Source: Prochlorococcaceae cyanobacterium ETNP18_MAG_14 (GTDB lineage Bacteria; Cyanobacteriota; Cyanobacteriia; PCC-6307; Cyanobiaceae). From it: 46,083 nt of DNA. The position numbers were made by a program, and so were the translations under genes. The stretch lies in NCBI GenBank assembly GCA_030741055.1, contig JASLWC010000004.1:1-46083 (forward strand), in the 5' to 3' direction. Under the pieces are notes generated by a model, which did no database searches, was not told the DNA's origin, and worked only from the letters and a program-made list of their open reading frames with translations. Below, in pieces: positions 19,294 to 28,208 of the stretch (positions within the stretch are counted from its first letter, which is position 1; each line of letters begins with the position of its first letter).

Positions 19294-21147
19294 CTAATAG
19301 TTGGCTCCTGTGCGGCGATGATGAACGGCTGTTGTGCCTTCTGCGTCGAGCACGCCCCCGTGGCTTAATTCTGCATAGATGAGCCAGTGATCACCACATT
19401 CCATGCGCAGTCTCACCGTGGCCTCGAGCCAAGCCAGTGCCTCGGGCAGGATCGGTTGGCCGGCTGGACTGCTGTCGAGTTCTAGTCCTGCAAAGCGGTC
19501 TGCGCCGGGTGGAAATGGTTGCAGGAATTGCTTCATCAATTGGTTTTGTCGGCCTTCGGCCAGCACATTGATGGCGAAGCAGTCATCACGCTGCAGCAGA
19601 GTTTCCACTGCTCGGTCTTTAGCGATCGAAACGGTGAGGCCTGGAGGTGAAAAGCTTGCTTGGCTAACCCAACTGGCCACCATGGCGCCGCTGAGGCTTT
19701 TATCTCCTTCACCTTTGCGGACTGTGAGCACGCATAGGGCACCCACCACTCGACCTAGAGCTAACACTGCTGGATCGCTGCGACTTGCACTCATCCCACC
19801 GGCAGTGCGTCGCTGCTGACGGCTTTGTCCTTTCAGCAGGCTTCGACCAAAGTGCGTGCCTGTTTCCTCGAGAGTTTTGATCATCGCAGCATCTGGACTG
19901 AATTTCACTTTGATCGGATCAAATCCGAATTGAAAACCGCCGTCTCGCAGTTTGCTTTCGAGAAGGTCGAGTGCTTCGCCGCTCCAGCCGTAGCTGCCGA
20001 ATACGCCGACTGGTTTGCTGCGGTCGCCCTCTGCAAGCAGCGTGCCTAGGGTCGAGATGATTGGCGTTGGTGCATGGCCTCCCAGGGTTGGTGAGCCGAT
20101 CAGATAGGCATCTGCTTCTTGAATCGCTTGTAGTAGCTCATCAGCGGGGGTGAACTCGCAGTTGATACTTTTCACACGCACTCCGGTTCTACTCACGCCT
20201 TGGGCCAGGGCATCAGCGATCGCGGCTGTGTTGCCGTAGGCACTAGCGAAAAGCAGCAAGACGTTGATTGCGGCATCTTGATGTCCTTCACTCCAGCGCC
20301 GGTAGTCGCTGAGTAGGCTGCGCCAGCTCGCTTCTATGGCTGGACCATGGCCTGGTGCGATGGTGCGGATGTCTAGCTCTTCGAGCCTGTCGACGAGGCT
20401 ATTTACCTGGTTGCTTATCGACGCCATTAGGCAGTCGTAGAAATGGCGCCGCTCTTCTTCCGTGCTGTTGCGGTTGGCTTCTGCCCAGTTGCTTGTGCAG
20501 AGGTGAGCAGCGAACAGCTTGTCGCTCATCAATAGGCCAAGGCTTTCTTCAAAGGCCAACAGGCCGCCTGGCCAACGCGCTGTCGGAGCAGGAATCAGCC
20601 TCAACTGATGATTGTTGCTCAGTTGAAGAACTTGTTCTTGCCGAATAATCTGGATATCTGGTAAGGGAGCTATCGCTGGGGTTACCTCGTCTTGCTCACC
20701 CGGTGCTGTTGGTTTGCGTTGATTCCAGAGCTCTTTGATTAGTTTGGCGCCGGGATTGGAGCTGATTAATTCCAGCTGGGGATAAACATCAGCCAGCTTC
20801 TGTAGTAAGGCGATGCGGTTGGGGTTGATGTGTCCAACGACAACTTGAAGGGCTGTGGTGTTGCTCTCTAGAGCATTGGCGAGGGCGGGCATGAACACCT
20901 CGGCATAGGCAGCTCCGGGTGGGTGAACCAATACCGCTGAGTGATGATCCCCCTCACTGTTTTGACCAGCGGCAAACAGGAAGCTATTGGCTGTGCTGCC
21001 TCGTTCAAGGGCATATTCCGATTCAAAACGCAGTCGTTGGGGACTCAGGCCTCGCAGGCTGACTAGACCTGCTTCTATTGGGATGCTGATTGTTTGGCGT
21101 TGGCTGATGGCTGTGTCTGTTGCTTGATGGCTAGAGGATGTTTTCAT
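19294..21147 (-). CDS. flv1: Flavodiiron protein Flv1-like (non-canonical diiron site)
   Basis: 617 residues with the three-part cyanobacterial layout. A metallo-beta-lactamase-like diiron domain is followed by a flavodoxin-like domain (LLLFASAYGNTAAIADALAQG, about residue 295 on) and a C-terminal flavin reductase domain (SGAMVASWVSQASFSPPGLT). The diiron ligand motif H-x-E-x-D-H is replaced by HINPNR (residues 106-111). That is the hallmark of the Flv1 class, which works as a heterodimer with a canonical partner. Together they reduce O2 to water with NAD(P)H or ferredoxin electrons, relieving photosystem I. It overlaps flv3 by one base (TGATG), implying translational coupling and fixed stoichiometry. 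Confidence 0.92.
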   Translation of the reverse strand: MKTSSSHQATDTAISQRQTISIPIEAGLVSLRGLSPQRLRFESEYALERGSTANSFLFAAGQNSEGDHHSAVLVHPPGAAYAEVFMPALANALESNTTALQVVVGHINPNRIALLQKLADVYPQLELISSNPGAKLIKELWNQRKPTAPGEQDEVTPAIAPLPDIQIIRQEQVLQLSNNHQLRLIPAPTARWPGGLLAFEESLGLLMSDKLFAAHLCTSNWAEANRNSTEEERRHFYDCLMASISNQVNSLVDRLEELDIRTIAPGHGPAIEASWRSLLSDYRRWSEGHQDAAINVLLLFASAYGNTAAIADALAQGVSRTGVRVKSINCEFTPADELLQAIQEADAYLIGSPTLGGHAPTPIISTLGTLLAEGDRSKPVGVFGSYGWSGEALDLLESKLRDGGFQFGFDPIKVKFSPDAAMIKTLEETGTHFGRSLLKGQSRQQRRTAGGMSASRSDPAVLALGRVVGALCVLTVRKGEGDKSLSGAMVASWVSQASFSPPGLTVSIAKDRAVETLLQRDDCFAINVLAEGRQNQLMKQFLQPFPPGADRFAGLELDSSPAGQPILPEALAWLEATVRLRMECGDHWLIYAELSHGGVLDAEGTTAVHHRRTGANY

Positions 21148-22922
21148 CAGTAGTGATTTCCTACTTTTCGGTGATGTACAGCGGTACTGGCTTCAGCATC
21201 GGCCACGTTGCCCTGTTCAACGACGGCATAAATAATCCAGTGATCGGGGCTTTCTAGGCGCTGTTCAACTCGACAACCGAGAAATGCCAGAGCGTCAAGC
21301 AGCACCGGACCACCTTCAGCGGCATCGTCAAGCACGTTGATGCCTTCAAAGCGATCAGCACCTGGAGGGAACCGCTTGAGGAAATGACGCATTAATGGTT
21401 GGTAGTTGTCCTCTCGGAGCACGTTGATTACGAAGCGATCACCCACTTGCATCAAGGTTTCGATGGCGCGGTCTTTGGCTACTGCCACTGTGAGCCCTGG
21501 TGGTGTGAAGCTAGCTTGGCTAACCCAGCTCGCCACCATGGCACTGCGTCGCCTGTTGCTGCCTTCGCCCTGACTAGCTGTAACCACATACAACCCGCCA
21601 CTGAGGCGACCGAGGGCTTTGTCGAGATTGCTATCTAAACTTTTCATTGCAGCCATAGTTTTTGCGCGGCTGAGCAGTTGGCCTAGATCGGTGCCTGCTT
21701 CTTCGAAGCGCTGGTAGTCGTTGCTATCGGGTACTTTGCGAATTCGTAGTGGTAAGAAGGCCTCCTTTTGCTCAAGGCTGCGCAATTGTGATGCCACCTC
21801 ATCAATCGGTGCATCATTGCCGCCGTAGGCATCGTATACAGCAACCCATTGCTTGGTGTTTAGCGCTGCAAGCAAGGTGCCGATTGAACTTTGCAGCTCT
21901 GCATCGGGTTGCGAAGGCCAAGTTGGCACAACTACGGCTTTGGCGCCTCCGATTAGCCCGCTTAGTTCTTGAGCTTCGCACGCTCGTAGATCAACGAGTT
22001 GCACTTGGGCATCGGCTTTGCCGATGCCATGCGCAATTGCTTGGCTGAGGCGATCACAAAAACCGTATTGGCTTAGATAACAGACAGCTGCATAGCTTTC
22101 GCTTTCGCTGCGTTGACTGCTCCATTCGCGATAGTCGTCGACCCAGAGCTTGAGATGATCACGAAGTAGTGGTCCATGACCAACGGCAATCGTGTTGATC
22201 TCTGGCAGCGTATCCACGCGTTTGAGTGCCTGCACCAAGCTGCGTGCATTGGGTCCCATCAGACAGTCGTAATAGAAACGAAAGTCGGGAGCAAGAGCAC
22301 TCGGATTTTTGTCGTAGACATCATCCGAGCAATAGTGCATCCCAAAGGCATCACAGGTATAGAGGATTCCCGTGCCGTGATCGAAGGAAAAGATTGTGTC
22401 TGGCCAGTGCAGGTTTGGTGCACTTAGGAACTCAAAACGATGTGCATTACCGCTTGTTGGGTTTGTGCCTAGATCCAACTCGTCGCCAGTTTTGACTGCT
22501 CGAGAGCGAAAGGGGCGATGCACCTGATCTTGCAGGAACTGAAGCGCCACTTTTGAGGCCAGGATTTCGATTTCGGGGTTTAAATCGATGATCTGCCCCA
22601 CCAGCCCAGAGTGGTCGGGCTCGGTGTGGCTGACGATCAGATAGTCGATCGCTGTTGGTTCGATTTGTTGCTTTAGTAGTTGCAGCCAGGTGTCTTTGAA
22701 TTTGAGGTGGCTGGTGTCGACTAATGCGGTTTTGGCACCACGTATGAGGTAGCTGTTGTAGGTAGTGCCGTTGCGCAGACCAAATTCGATATCAAAGCGG
22801 CTCCGGTCCCAGTCGAGGCAGCGGATGGTAGAGGTGTCTGTGGAGATTTCTTCGCATTGAAGCGACAACCTCTGATCCGAGTTGAGCGGTGCAACCGTGG
22901 CGCTCTCGCTGGCAACTGCCAT
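21147..22922 (-). CDS. flv3: Flavodiiron protein Flv3-like (canonical diiron site)
   Basis: 591 residues with the same layout as the neighbour. The canonical ligands are present: VSHTEPDHSG gives His99, Glu101, Asp103 and His104, with later HWPDTIFSFDHGTGILYTCDAFG and AVGHGPLLRDH. The flavodoxin domain starts near CYLSQYGFCDRL. The flavin reductase domain carries SAMVASWVSQASFTPPGLTV. Start ATG at 22922 with AAGGA close upstream. The canonical/non-canonical pair in one coupled operon matches the Flv1/Flv3 Mehler-like oxygen photoreduction system of cyanobacteria. Naming by ligand state is established for Synechocystis. Applying it here is inference but well supported. Confidence 0.93.
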   Translation of the reverse strand: MAVASESATVAPLNSDQRLSLQCEEISTDTSTIRCLDWDRSRFDIEFGLRNGTTYNSYLIRGAKTALVDTSHLKFKDTWLQLLKQQIEPTAIDYLIVSHTEPDHSGLVGQIIDLNPEIEILASKVALQFLQDQVHRPFRSRAVKTGDELDLGTNPTSGNAHRFEFLSAPNLHWPDTIFSFDHGTGILYTCDAFGMHYCSDDVYDKNPSALAPDFRFYYDCLMGPNARSLVQALKRVDTLPEINTIAVGHGPLLRDHLKLWVDDYREWSSQRSESESYAAVCYLSQYGFCDRLSQAIAHGIGKADAQVQLVDLRACEAQELSGLIGGAKAVVVPTWPSQPDAELQSSIGTLLAALNTKQWVAVYDAYGGNDAPIDEVASQLRSLEQKEAFLPLRIRKVPDSNDYQRFEEAGTDLGQLLSRAKTMAAMKSLDSNLDKALGRLSGGLYVVTASQGEGSNRRRSAMVASWVSQASFTPPGLTVAVAKDRAIETLMQVGDRFVINVLREDNYQPLMRHFLKRFPPGADRFEGINVLDDAAEGGPVLLDALAFLGCRVEQRLESPDHWIIYAVVEQGNVADAEASTAVHHRKVGNHY

Positions 22923-22981
22923 GGATCCTTTTTGCCGATCTTGAAACTCTACGGAGGCCTTAAGCAGAAATGATTAATTGA

Positions 22982-24352
22982 TCAGGCCGCGGCCAGCCTG
23001 GGAAGCCAGTTCACCAGCGGTGGCGCTGCGATTATCAGCACTAATACTGCAATTTGTAGGCCTACGAAGGGCAGTGCTCCTTGGTAAATCTCTCGGGTTG
23101 TGATCTCTTTTGGTGCCACACCGCGCAGATAAAAGAGCGCGAAGCCGAAAGGAGGAGTCAGGAAAGATGTTTGTAGGTTTGCACCAATCACGACCCCCAG
23201 CCATAACAGGGCATCTGGTCCTAGCAATTGGCGAGCTGCTGGTAGTAGGAGTGGAATCGCAATAAAGGCGATTTCAAAGAAGTCGATAAAAAAGCCCAGT
23301 GCGAAGATCGTGAGCATGCTTACGGCCATAAACCCAACCTTGCCACCGGGCAAATTGAGCAATAGATCAGCAATCAGTTGATCACCGCCAACTCCTCTGA
23401 AAACGAGGCTGAAGGCTGTTGATCCCAACAAAATCGCCATTACCATCGAAGTTGTTCTTAAGGTTTGGTCGCATACCTTGGCGAGGCTGCTGCGGCTGAA
23501 GCCGCCATTCAGTGCGGCTAAGCCCATGGCGCCTGTGGCACCAATAACTCCTGCTTCTGTTGGTGTTGCAATGCCAAAAAAGATGCTGCCTAGCACTAAA
23601 AGGATTAGGCCCAGCGGGGGGATGATTACTCGCAATAACTGCATTGGTTGCACTTTGCGGAGCTCGGCGGGATCCAGTTGGGGTGCGAGTTCAGGCTTCA
23701 GCATGCTGATCACCAGCACATAGATGGCAAAGGCGCTAGCCATCAGCACGCCTGGAATTAACGAGCCGAGGAATAGATCCCCCACTGAGATACCCAGTTG
23801 GTCGCCTAGCACCACCAAGACAATGCTCGGCGGGATGATTTGGCCCAAGGTGCCAGATGCTGCGATCACTCCAGTGGCCAGCGAGCGGTTGTAGCCGGCT
23901 CGCAGCATGGCTGGCAAAGAGATCAATCCCATCGTGGTCACGGTGGCGGCAACGACCCCAGTGGTGGCCGCGAGAAGTGAGCCCACCAGCACCACGGCAA
24001 GCGCCAGGCCGCCACGCAGTCGGCCGAGTAGACGGCCCATGCTTTCGAGTAGTCGCTCGGCAATGCCTGATGTCTCGAGCATGGCACCCATGAACACAAA
24101 AGCGGGGATGGCCAGCAAGGTGAAGTTGGCCATAATCCCCAGGATTCGCTGGGGCAGGGCGGTGATAAATAGAGGATCGAACTCGCCGAGGGCGATGCCC
24201 AGCAGCGCGAAGATCACGGCAATACCTCCCAGGCAGAAAGCCACCGGATAGCCGCTCAACAGTGCCACCACGAGGGCTAAAAACATCCCAGGCCCAAGCA
24301 TGGCGGAGGGATCAAAACTGATTACATGGCCGAGCAGTTCAATCTCAATCAA
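22982..24352 (-). CDS. TRAP transporter large membrane subunit (DctM-type)
   Basis: 456 residues with about a dozen hydrophobic helices and the usual DctM features: MFLALVVALLSGYPVAFCLG near the start, AIPAFVFMGAMLETSGIAERLL, GTLGQIIPPSIVLVVLGDQ, and an ending FLTPPFGFALFYLRG. It forms the sodium-driven channel of a TRAP uptake system with the small subunit and binding protein encoded just upstream. Its start overlaps the small-subunit gene by eight bases, so the three genes form one operon. Substrate cannot be read from this subunit. Confidence 0.93.
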   Translation of the reverse strand: MIEIELLGHVISFDPSAMLGPGMFLALVVALLSGYPVAFCLGGIAVIFALLGIALGEFDPLFITALPQRILGIMANFTLLAIPAFVFMGAMLETSGIAERLLESMGRLLGRLRGGLALAVVLVGSLLAATTGVVAATVTTMGLISLPAMLRAGYNRSLATGVIAASGTLGQIIPPSIVLVVLGDQLGISVGDLFLGSLIPGVLMASAFAIYVLVISMLKPELAPQLDPAELRKVQPMQLLRVIIPPLGLILLVLGSIFFGIATPTEAGVIGATGAMGLAALNGGFSRSSLAKVCDQTLRTTSMVMAILLGSTAFSLVFRGVGGDQLIADLLLNLPGGKVGFMAVSMLTIFALGFFIDFFEIAFIAIPLLLPAARQLLGPDALLWLGVVIGANLQTSFLTPPFGFALFYLRGVAPKEITTREIYQGALPFVGLQIAVLVLIIAAPPLVNWLPRLAAA

Positions 24353-24914
24353 GTGCTGACTCCGGCGCGCTTCCCTTTTGATCTGAATGTCTAGTTAATG
24401 GAGCCTTTAGCTGTGCCCAAGCTCGAATGGCTTCGGCTAATCCTTGTAGGGCCAAGAGTAGAAAACCCAGCGGGATTAGAGCTTTTACCCAGTAGCGCGG
24501 TAGGCCATTCGGGTCGGGTGAGGCTTCGCCGATGCTCCATGACTGCAGAGCGGGTTCGATTGAGATCGCCATCACCCCCAGTGCAAATGGCAACAGGAAG
24601 ATCAGAGTGCCTAGCAGTTCCAGTCGGGCCTGGCGCCTTGGCCCCCAGCGGCTTTGAAGCACATCAACGCGCACATGCCCCTGACGTTGGAGGGTCCAGC
24701 CCAACCCAAGCAGAAAAACCAGATCAAAGAGATACCACTGCCCCTCAATCAGAGCGTTGGAGCTGAGGTTGTGGCCGATGGATACGCCTAAATAGCGCCC
24801 CACGACATTCCAAAGGCCTAATCCCAGCATCAGCAGCACCGCCCAGCGAGCCACGATGGCAACAGCTCGGTTGACAGCGTCAAGCCGGTCGGCGAGGAAC
24901 AGCCAGCGACTCAA
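24345..24914 (-). CDS. TRAP transporter small membrane subunit (DctQ-type)
   Basis: 189 residues with four hydrophobic helices, as in DctQ. Typical markers are VLLMLGLGLWNVVGRYLG (first helix), GQWYLFDLVFLLGLGWTLQR and QGHVRVDVL (the family's H-V-R-V-D motif). The C-terminus is cytoplasmic and charged. It overlaps the binding-protein gene by four bases (ATGA) and the DctM gene by eight, so all three are translated together. Confidence 0.9.
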   Translation of the reverse strand: MSRWLFLADRLDAVNRAVAIVARWAVLLMLGLGLWNVVGRYLGVSIGHNLSSNALIEGQWYLFDLVFLLGLGWTLQRQGHVRVDVLQSRWGPRRQARLELLGTLIFLLPFALGVMAISIEPALQSWSIGEASPDPNGLPRYWVKALIPLGFLLLALQGLAEAIRAWAQLKAPLTRHSDQKGSAPESALD

Positions 24915-26038
24915 GATTTATCTCTCAGTTGGTTGTAGCTAAAGCGAGCGAATGAGAACTCATTGACGTTGTTCCAGGCGTAAACCTGCTTACGGAAATC
25001 CTGCCATTGGCTAAAAAGTTTTTGGAAGCTGGCATCTTTCGCTGCGGTGTCGCTATAGAGCTGGAACGCTGCATCCTGAGCGGCATTCAGGATGCTGTTG
25101 TCATAGGCAACTAGTTCGGTGCCGCCTTTTAAAAGCCGCTGCAAAGCAGATCCGTTGAGGGTGTCGTAACGGCTAAGCATGGTGAGGTTGGCTTCGTAAC
25201 AGGCGGTGTTGAACATCGCTTGGTACTCGCTGGGGAGTTTGCTCCAGGCTTTTTGGTTCACCAGTGCAGCCAGGGTTGGACCCGGTTCCCACCAGCCGGG
25301 GTAGTAATAAAAGCGGGCAGCTTTTGCAAGGCCTAGCTTTTCATCGTCATAGGGGCCTGTCCATTCGGCTGCGTCGATGGCACCACGGTCGAGAGCTAAG
25401 AAGATTTCGCCGCCTGGTAACACTTGTACATTCACGCCGAGCTGGGCTAATACCTTGCCGCCTAGGCCAGGAATACGCATTTTCAGCCCTTGCAGCGAGG
25501 CCAGGCCATTTAGTTTGTTTTTAAACCAGCCGCCCATTTGCGCTCCTGTGTTGCCTGCTGGAAAGCTGATCACCCCAAAATCGGCATAGATGCGGTTGAT
25601 TAGTTCGTTTCCGCCTGCTTCATAGAGCCAGGCGTTTTGTTGTTGAGCGGTAAGACCAAATGGAACGGAGGTGCCGAAGGCAAATCCTGGATTTTTGCCG
25701 ATGTAGTAGTAACTGGCGGTATGACCACACTCAACGGAGCCAGCTTGAACCGCATCCAGCACTTCAAGGCCAGGAACGAGTTCGCCGCCGGCATAGGGCT
25801 TGATTTGAAAGTTGCCGCCGCTCAGTTCATTTACGCGGCGGCTGATTGTTTCTGCACCGCCGTAAATCGTGTCAAGTGAGTGGGGCCAGCTGGTGGCCAT
25901 GCGCCAGCGCACCTGCGGTTGATTGCTACTGCTAATGCTGTCTTGCTCTTTGCGGATTGTGCAGGCACTTAGTAGGCCCGCGCCGACGGCAGCTGAGAGA
26001 GCCGTAGCACCAGAGCCCAGTAGTTTTCTACGTTGCAT
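24911..26038 (-). CDS. TRAP transporter solute-binding protein (DctP/TakP-type), likely lipoprotein
   Basis: 375 residues. The N-terminus has a twin-arginine-like start (MQRRKLLGSG) and a lipobox (LLSAC), so export through Tat with lipid anchoring at Cys26 is plausible. The mature part has DctP/TakP-family landmarks: WRMATSWPHSLDTIYGGAE, GGELVPGLEVLDAVQAGSVECGH and RIPGLGGKVLAQLGVN, plus LDRGAIDAAEWTGPYDD, the loop with the substrate-carboxylate and metal ligands in TakP relatives. TakP-like proteins bind 2-oxoacids, lactate or similar monocarboxylates, and I would guess such a substrate. It is the first gene of the three-gene operon. Confidence 0.92.
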   Translation of the reverse strand: MQRRKLLGSGATALSAAVGAGLLSACTIRKEQDSISSSNQPQVRWRMATSWPHSLDTIYGGAETISRRVNELSGGNFQIKPYAGGELVPGLEVLDAVQAGSVECGHTASYYYIGKNPGFAFGTSVPFGLTAQQQNAWLYEAGGNELINRIYADFGVISFPAGNTGAQMGGWFKNKLNGLASLQGLKMRIPGLGGKVLAQLGVNVQVLPGGEIFLALDRGAIDAAEWTGPYDDEKLGLAKAARFYYYPGWWEPGPTLAALVNQKAWSKLPSEYQAMFNTACYEANLTMLSRYDTLNGSALQRLLKGGTELVAYDNSILNAAQDAAFQLYSDTAAKDASFQKLFSQWQDFRKQVYAWNNVNEFSFARFSYNQLRDKS

Positions 26039-26200
26039 TTGCTTCCCTGGCTCGGCGCGATTTTACGGCGCAGAAGCAAGTTAAGTGAACTCATGCCAGC
26101 AGAAGAATCACTTTGGAATGGTGTTTCACCTCTACGCCTGAACCAAAACACAAGCCTTATTAACTTTGAGGTTTGTGCTTTGGCTTGGGTTTAAGCCCAT

Positions 26201-26638
26201 TTAGCTCTCTACCTCAACTGTGATTGCGGTGTGGTTTTTGGTTTTGCTGGCTGTGATCTCGAGGATTTCGTCGTGGTAGGTCGCTTTTACCTGTTTGTGG
26301 TCTAGGGCTTTGGGGGAAGCGGAACTGACGGCTTCAGGTGCCAAGCGGAATTCGCTTAGCAGTTCATGGTCTGGAGTTTTGATCGCTGGAGCGGACTCTT
26401 TGCCAAGGTCTGCTCGCGTAGTTGACTCGTTTTTATTGCGTCGCTCGGCATTTACAACCAGCGTGCGGTCTGCAGCTGTTACATCGATGTTGTTTTTATC
26501 TACACCAGGCAACTCAAGCCGAATCGTGTAAGACATTTCGGTTTACACGATTTCAGCAGTAGGGATGCATTCGGCTGTGGCGAGTTGCTGTTCAAGTCGT
26601 GCAAATAGATCAAAGGGTGATTGGCGTAGGGTCAGCAT
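26201..26638 (-). pseudogene. Hsp20/alpha-crystallin small heat-shock gene interrupted by an in-frame TAA
   Basis: The ORF track shows only 111 codons from 26536. The same frame extends upstream to an ATG at 26638 preceded by GAGG at good spacing. It encodes MLTLRQSPFDLFARLEQQLA and ends in EIV, then TAA, then TEM, before the alpha-crystallin domain (SYTIRLELPGVDKNNIDV). Ignoring the TAA, the product is 145 residues, normal for bacterial Hsp20, including SEFRLAPEAV, VKATYHDEILEITA and a C-terminal I-T-V motif. The stop separates the N-terminal arm from the chaperone domain exactly. The ATG six bases after the TAA could allow reinitiation, giving an arm-less domain. Nonsense mutation, assembly error or deliberate split are all possible; the first is simplest. 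Confidence 0.75.
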
Positions 26639-26639
26639 T

Positions 26640-26652
26640 TTGAGATCCTCAA
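26640..26652 (-). promoter_or_regulatory. Short hairpin covering the hsp20 ribosome binding site
   Basis: Minus-strand TTGAGGATCTCAA can fold as TTGAG/CTCAA around a GAT loop, one base ahead of the hsp20 ATG at 26638, with AGGA inside it. Such a weak stem over a ribosome site would suit an RNA thermometer, known for the hsp17 leader of Synechocystis. The stem here is only five base pairs, so this is tentative. Confidence 0.25.
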
Positions 26653-26827
26653 GAAAGTAAATATTCGGGGCTTTATTTATTGTCCGCAAAGCCAATTTGT
26701 ATTTTCCTGATCAACTTATTCAACGAGGAATCCCCCCTTTGATATTCGCTAAGCCCTATCGTGTTCGCTTGCCTCACCAAGCATGTTGTGAGGGCCGTAA
26801 GTTTTGATTATTGGTGTAGGTTTTTGT

Positions 26828-27304
26828 TTAGATCCACCACCAGCTGCCGATAGCAGCAGCTTGCCCGCAGCGGAGGCCTTGTTCATCCCAGAGGGTCCAG
26901 ATGCGGGCATTATTGATTAGGAACCTTTGCCCTTTGCTGTCGATGCGGATGCCTTGGTAATTCGTGATGGCATCCTCTTGAAGTGCCCTGCCAAGGGCAG
27001 TGGCTCGTTCATTTTGTTCGTTGGCTGGTGCGGTTAAACGTGAAGGCATGCCGACCATCTCTCCCCAGCATCGTCGCCATAGCTGAAGTGCTGTTGCATT
27101 GGCGTAGCTGAGCTTGGGATCATCGCCGCCGTCATGGGCCAGCACGGGCTGTTCTGCGGCGAATAGCTCCTGGCTGATTAGACGTTGTGAAGACTGTTGT
27201 CGCTCACAGGCTAGGAGTGGGCGCCCAAATGCTGTTTGGTGAGATGTCAAAAGCAGGTTTACTAGCCTCTGCTTCTCTGATGACAGCCAGGGAGTTTCAG
27301 GCAC
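26828..27304 (-). CDS. MEKHLA-domain protein
   Basis: 158 residues with the features of the stand-alone MEKHLA domain, a PAS-related fold found in plants, cyanobacteria and other bacteria. LSYANATALQLWRRCWGEMVG followed by MPSRLTAP is the diagnostic segment. IRIDSKGQRFLINNARIWTLWD is the later strand pair. The domain is thought to be sensory or ligand-binding, but no function is established for short bacterial forms. The GTG start overlaps the SWIM-finger gene by eight bases, so it is the last gene of the SNF2-SWIM operon. Confidence 0.8.
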   Translation of the reverse strand: MPETPWLSSEKQRLVNLLLTSHQTAFGRPLLACERQQSSQRLISQELFAAEQPVLAHDGGDDPKLSYANATALQLWRRCWGEMVGMPSRLTAPANEQNERATALGRALQEDAITNYQGIRIDSKGQRFLINNARIWTLWDEQGLRCGQAAAIGSWWWI

Positions 27305-28193
27305 CGGTTGCCATTGCTTGGAGCATGGCCTTTTGGGAAAGGGTTTGTCCCTGTTCCTTGAGATGATTCAGAAAAGCTTGGCGAGCTTTTGGGAAGCGTG
27401 GTTCTTCGGCAAGCGGTAGATCTCCTGCTGCATCAAGCCCTGTGTCGCCTTCCATTGCTGGTGCAATCACCACCAGATCGGCGTCGAGGCTGGATTCATA
27501 GCGCCACCACAAGCTCGGGTCTACTACGGCCGGATGCGGTGGTAAGGGTAGATCGTCGCTTTTGCTTGGCTCTGAAGCGGCCTCCTTTTTTTCGGCAGCT
27601 GCTTCTGCAAGTTTTGTAAGTACCTCACGGCGTTGTTCGGCAAGATCTGCAAGCAATTTGTTGCGGGTGCGACCGCGCAGCTGAAACAGCACAAAAGGAT
27701 CTTCACTGAAGCGATCCCCCATCAGGAAATAGATAGCACTGATGTGTTTGCAGGGATTGGCTTTATCTGGGCAGCTGCACTCACTACGTACTTCCTGCAG
27801 TTTGAAAGGAAAAAGGCGGCGGCCACTGGCTGCAAATGCTCGCTCGATATCCGCCGGCATGATTCCAGCCAACAATTGGGCAGACCAGCGTGCTTTCTGG
27901 GTGAGGGCCTCGAGTACATAGCCCCAGTCTTCGTCGTTGAGCACATCGAGCCAAAGTTTTACCTTGTAGGGGTCTTCACCAGTGCCCTGCACACGGGCGT
28001 GAACACGGCGCCCCTCGAAGCGAATTGAGGTGACATTGCCTTCTCTTGCGTAGGTCCAGGCACGCTCTAGTCGCTTTTTGTACTTGTATGAATTAATCAG
28101 TTCCATCCATTGCTCTACCCACCAGGGTTGCTGTCCCAGCCCTTCTTCGCCGAGGGCAGTGGTGATGCCGGTGTTGTTGTTGCTATTAGTCAT
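27297..28193 (-). CDS. SWIM zinc-finger protein
   Basis: 298 residues containing a SWIM finger, CSCPDKANPCKHISA (C-x-C-x(n)-C-x-H, about residues 139-153). It is flanked by a WVEQWMELINSYKYKKRLERAWTYARE N-terminus typical of SWIM partners of bacterial helicases. The C-terminus is Glu/Ala-rich and flexible. SWIM domains bind DNA or proteins. The gene lies 15 bases after the SNF2-helicase gene and overlaps the MEKHLA gene. A helicase partner role is supported by this recurrent gene pairing. Confidence 0.88.
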   Translation of the reverse strand: MTNSNNNTGITTALGEEGLGQQPWWVEQWMELINSYKYKKRLERAWTYAREGNVTSIRFEGRRVHARVQGTGEDPYKVKLWLDVLNDEDWGYVLEALTQKARWSAQLLAGIMPADIERAFAASGRRLFPFKLQEVRSECSCPDKANPCKHISAIYFLMGDRFSEDPFVLFQLRGRTRNKLLADLAEQRREVLTKLAEAAAEKKEAASEPSKSDDLPLPPHPAVVDPSLWWRYESSLDADLVVIAPAMEGDTGLDAAGDLPLAEEPRFPKARQAFLNHLKEQGQTLSQKAMLQAMATGA

Positions 28194-28208
28194 GACATCA
28201 TCGCTAGA

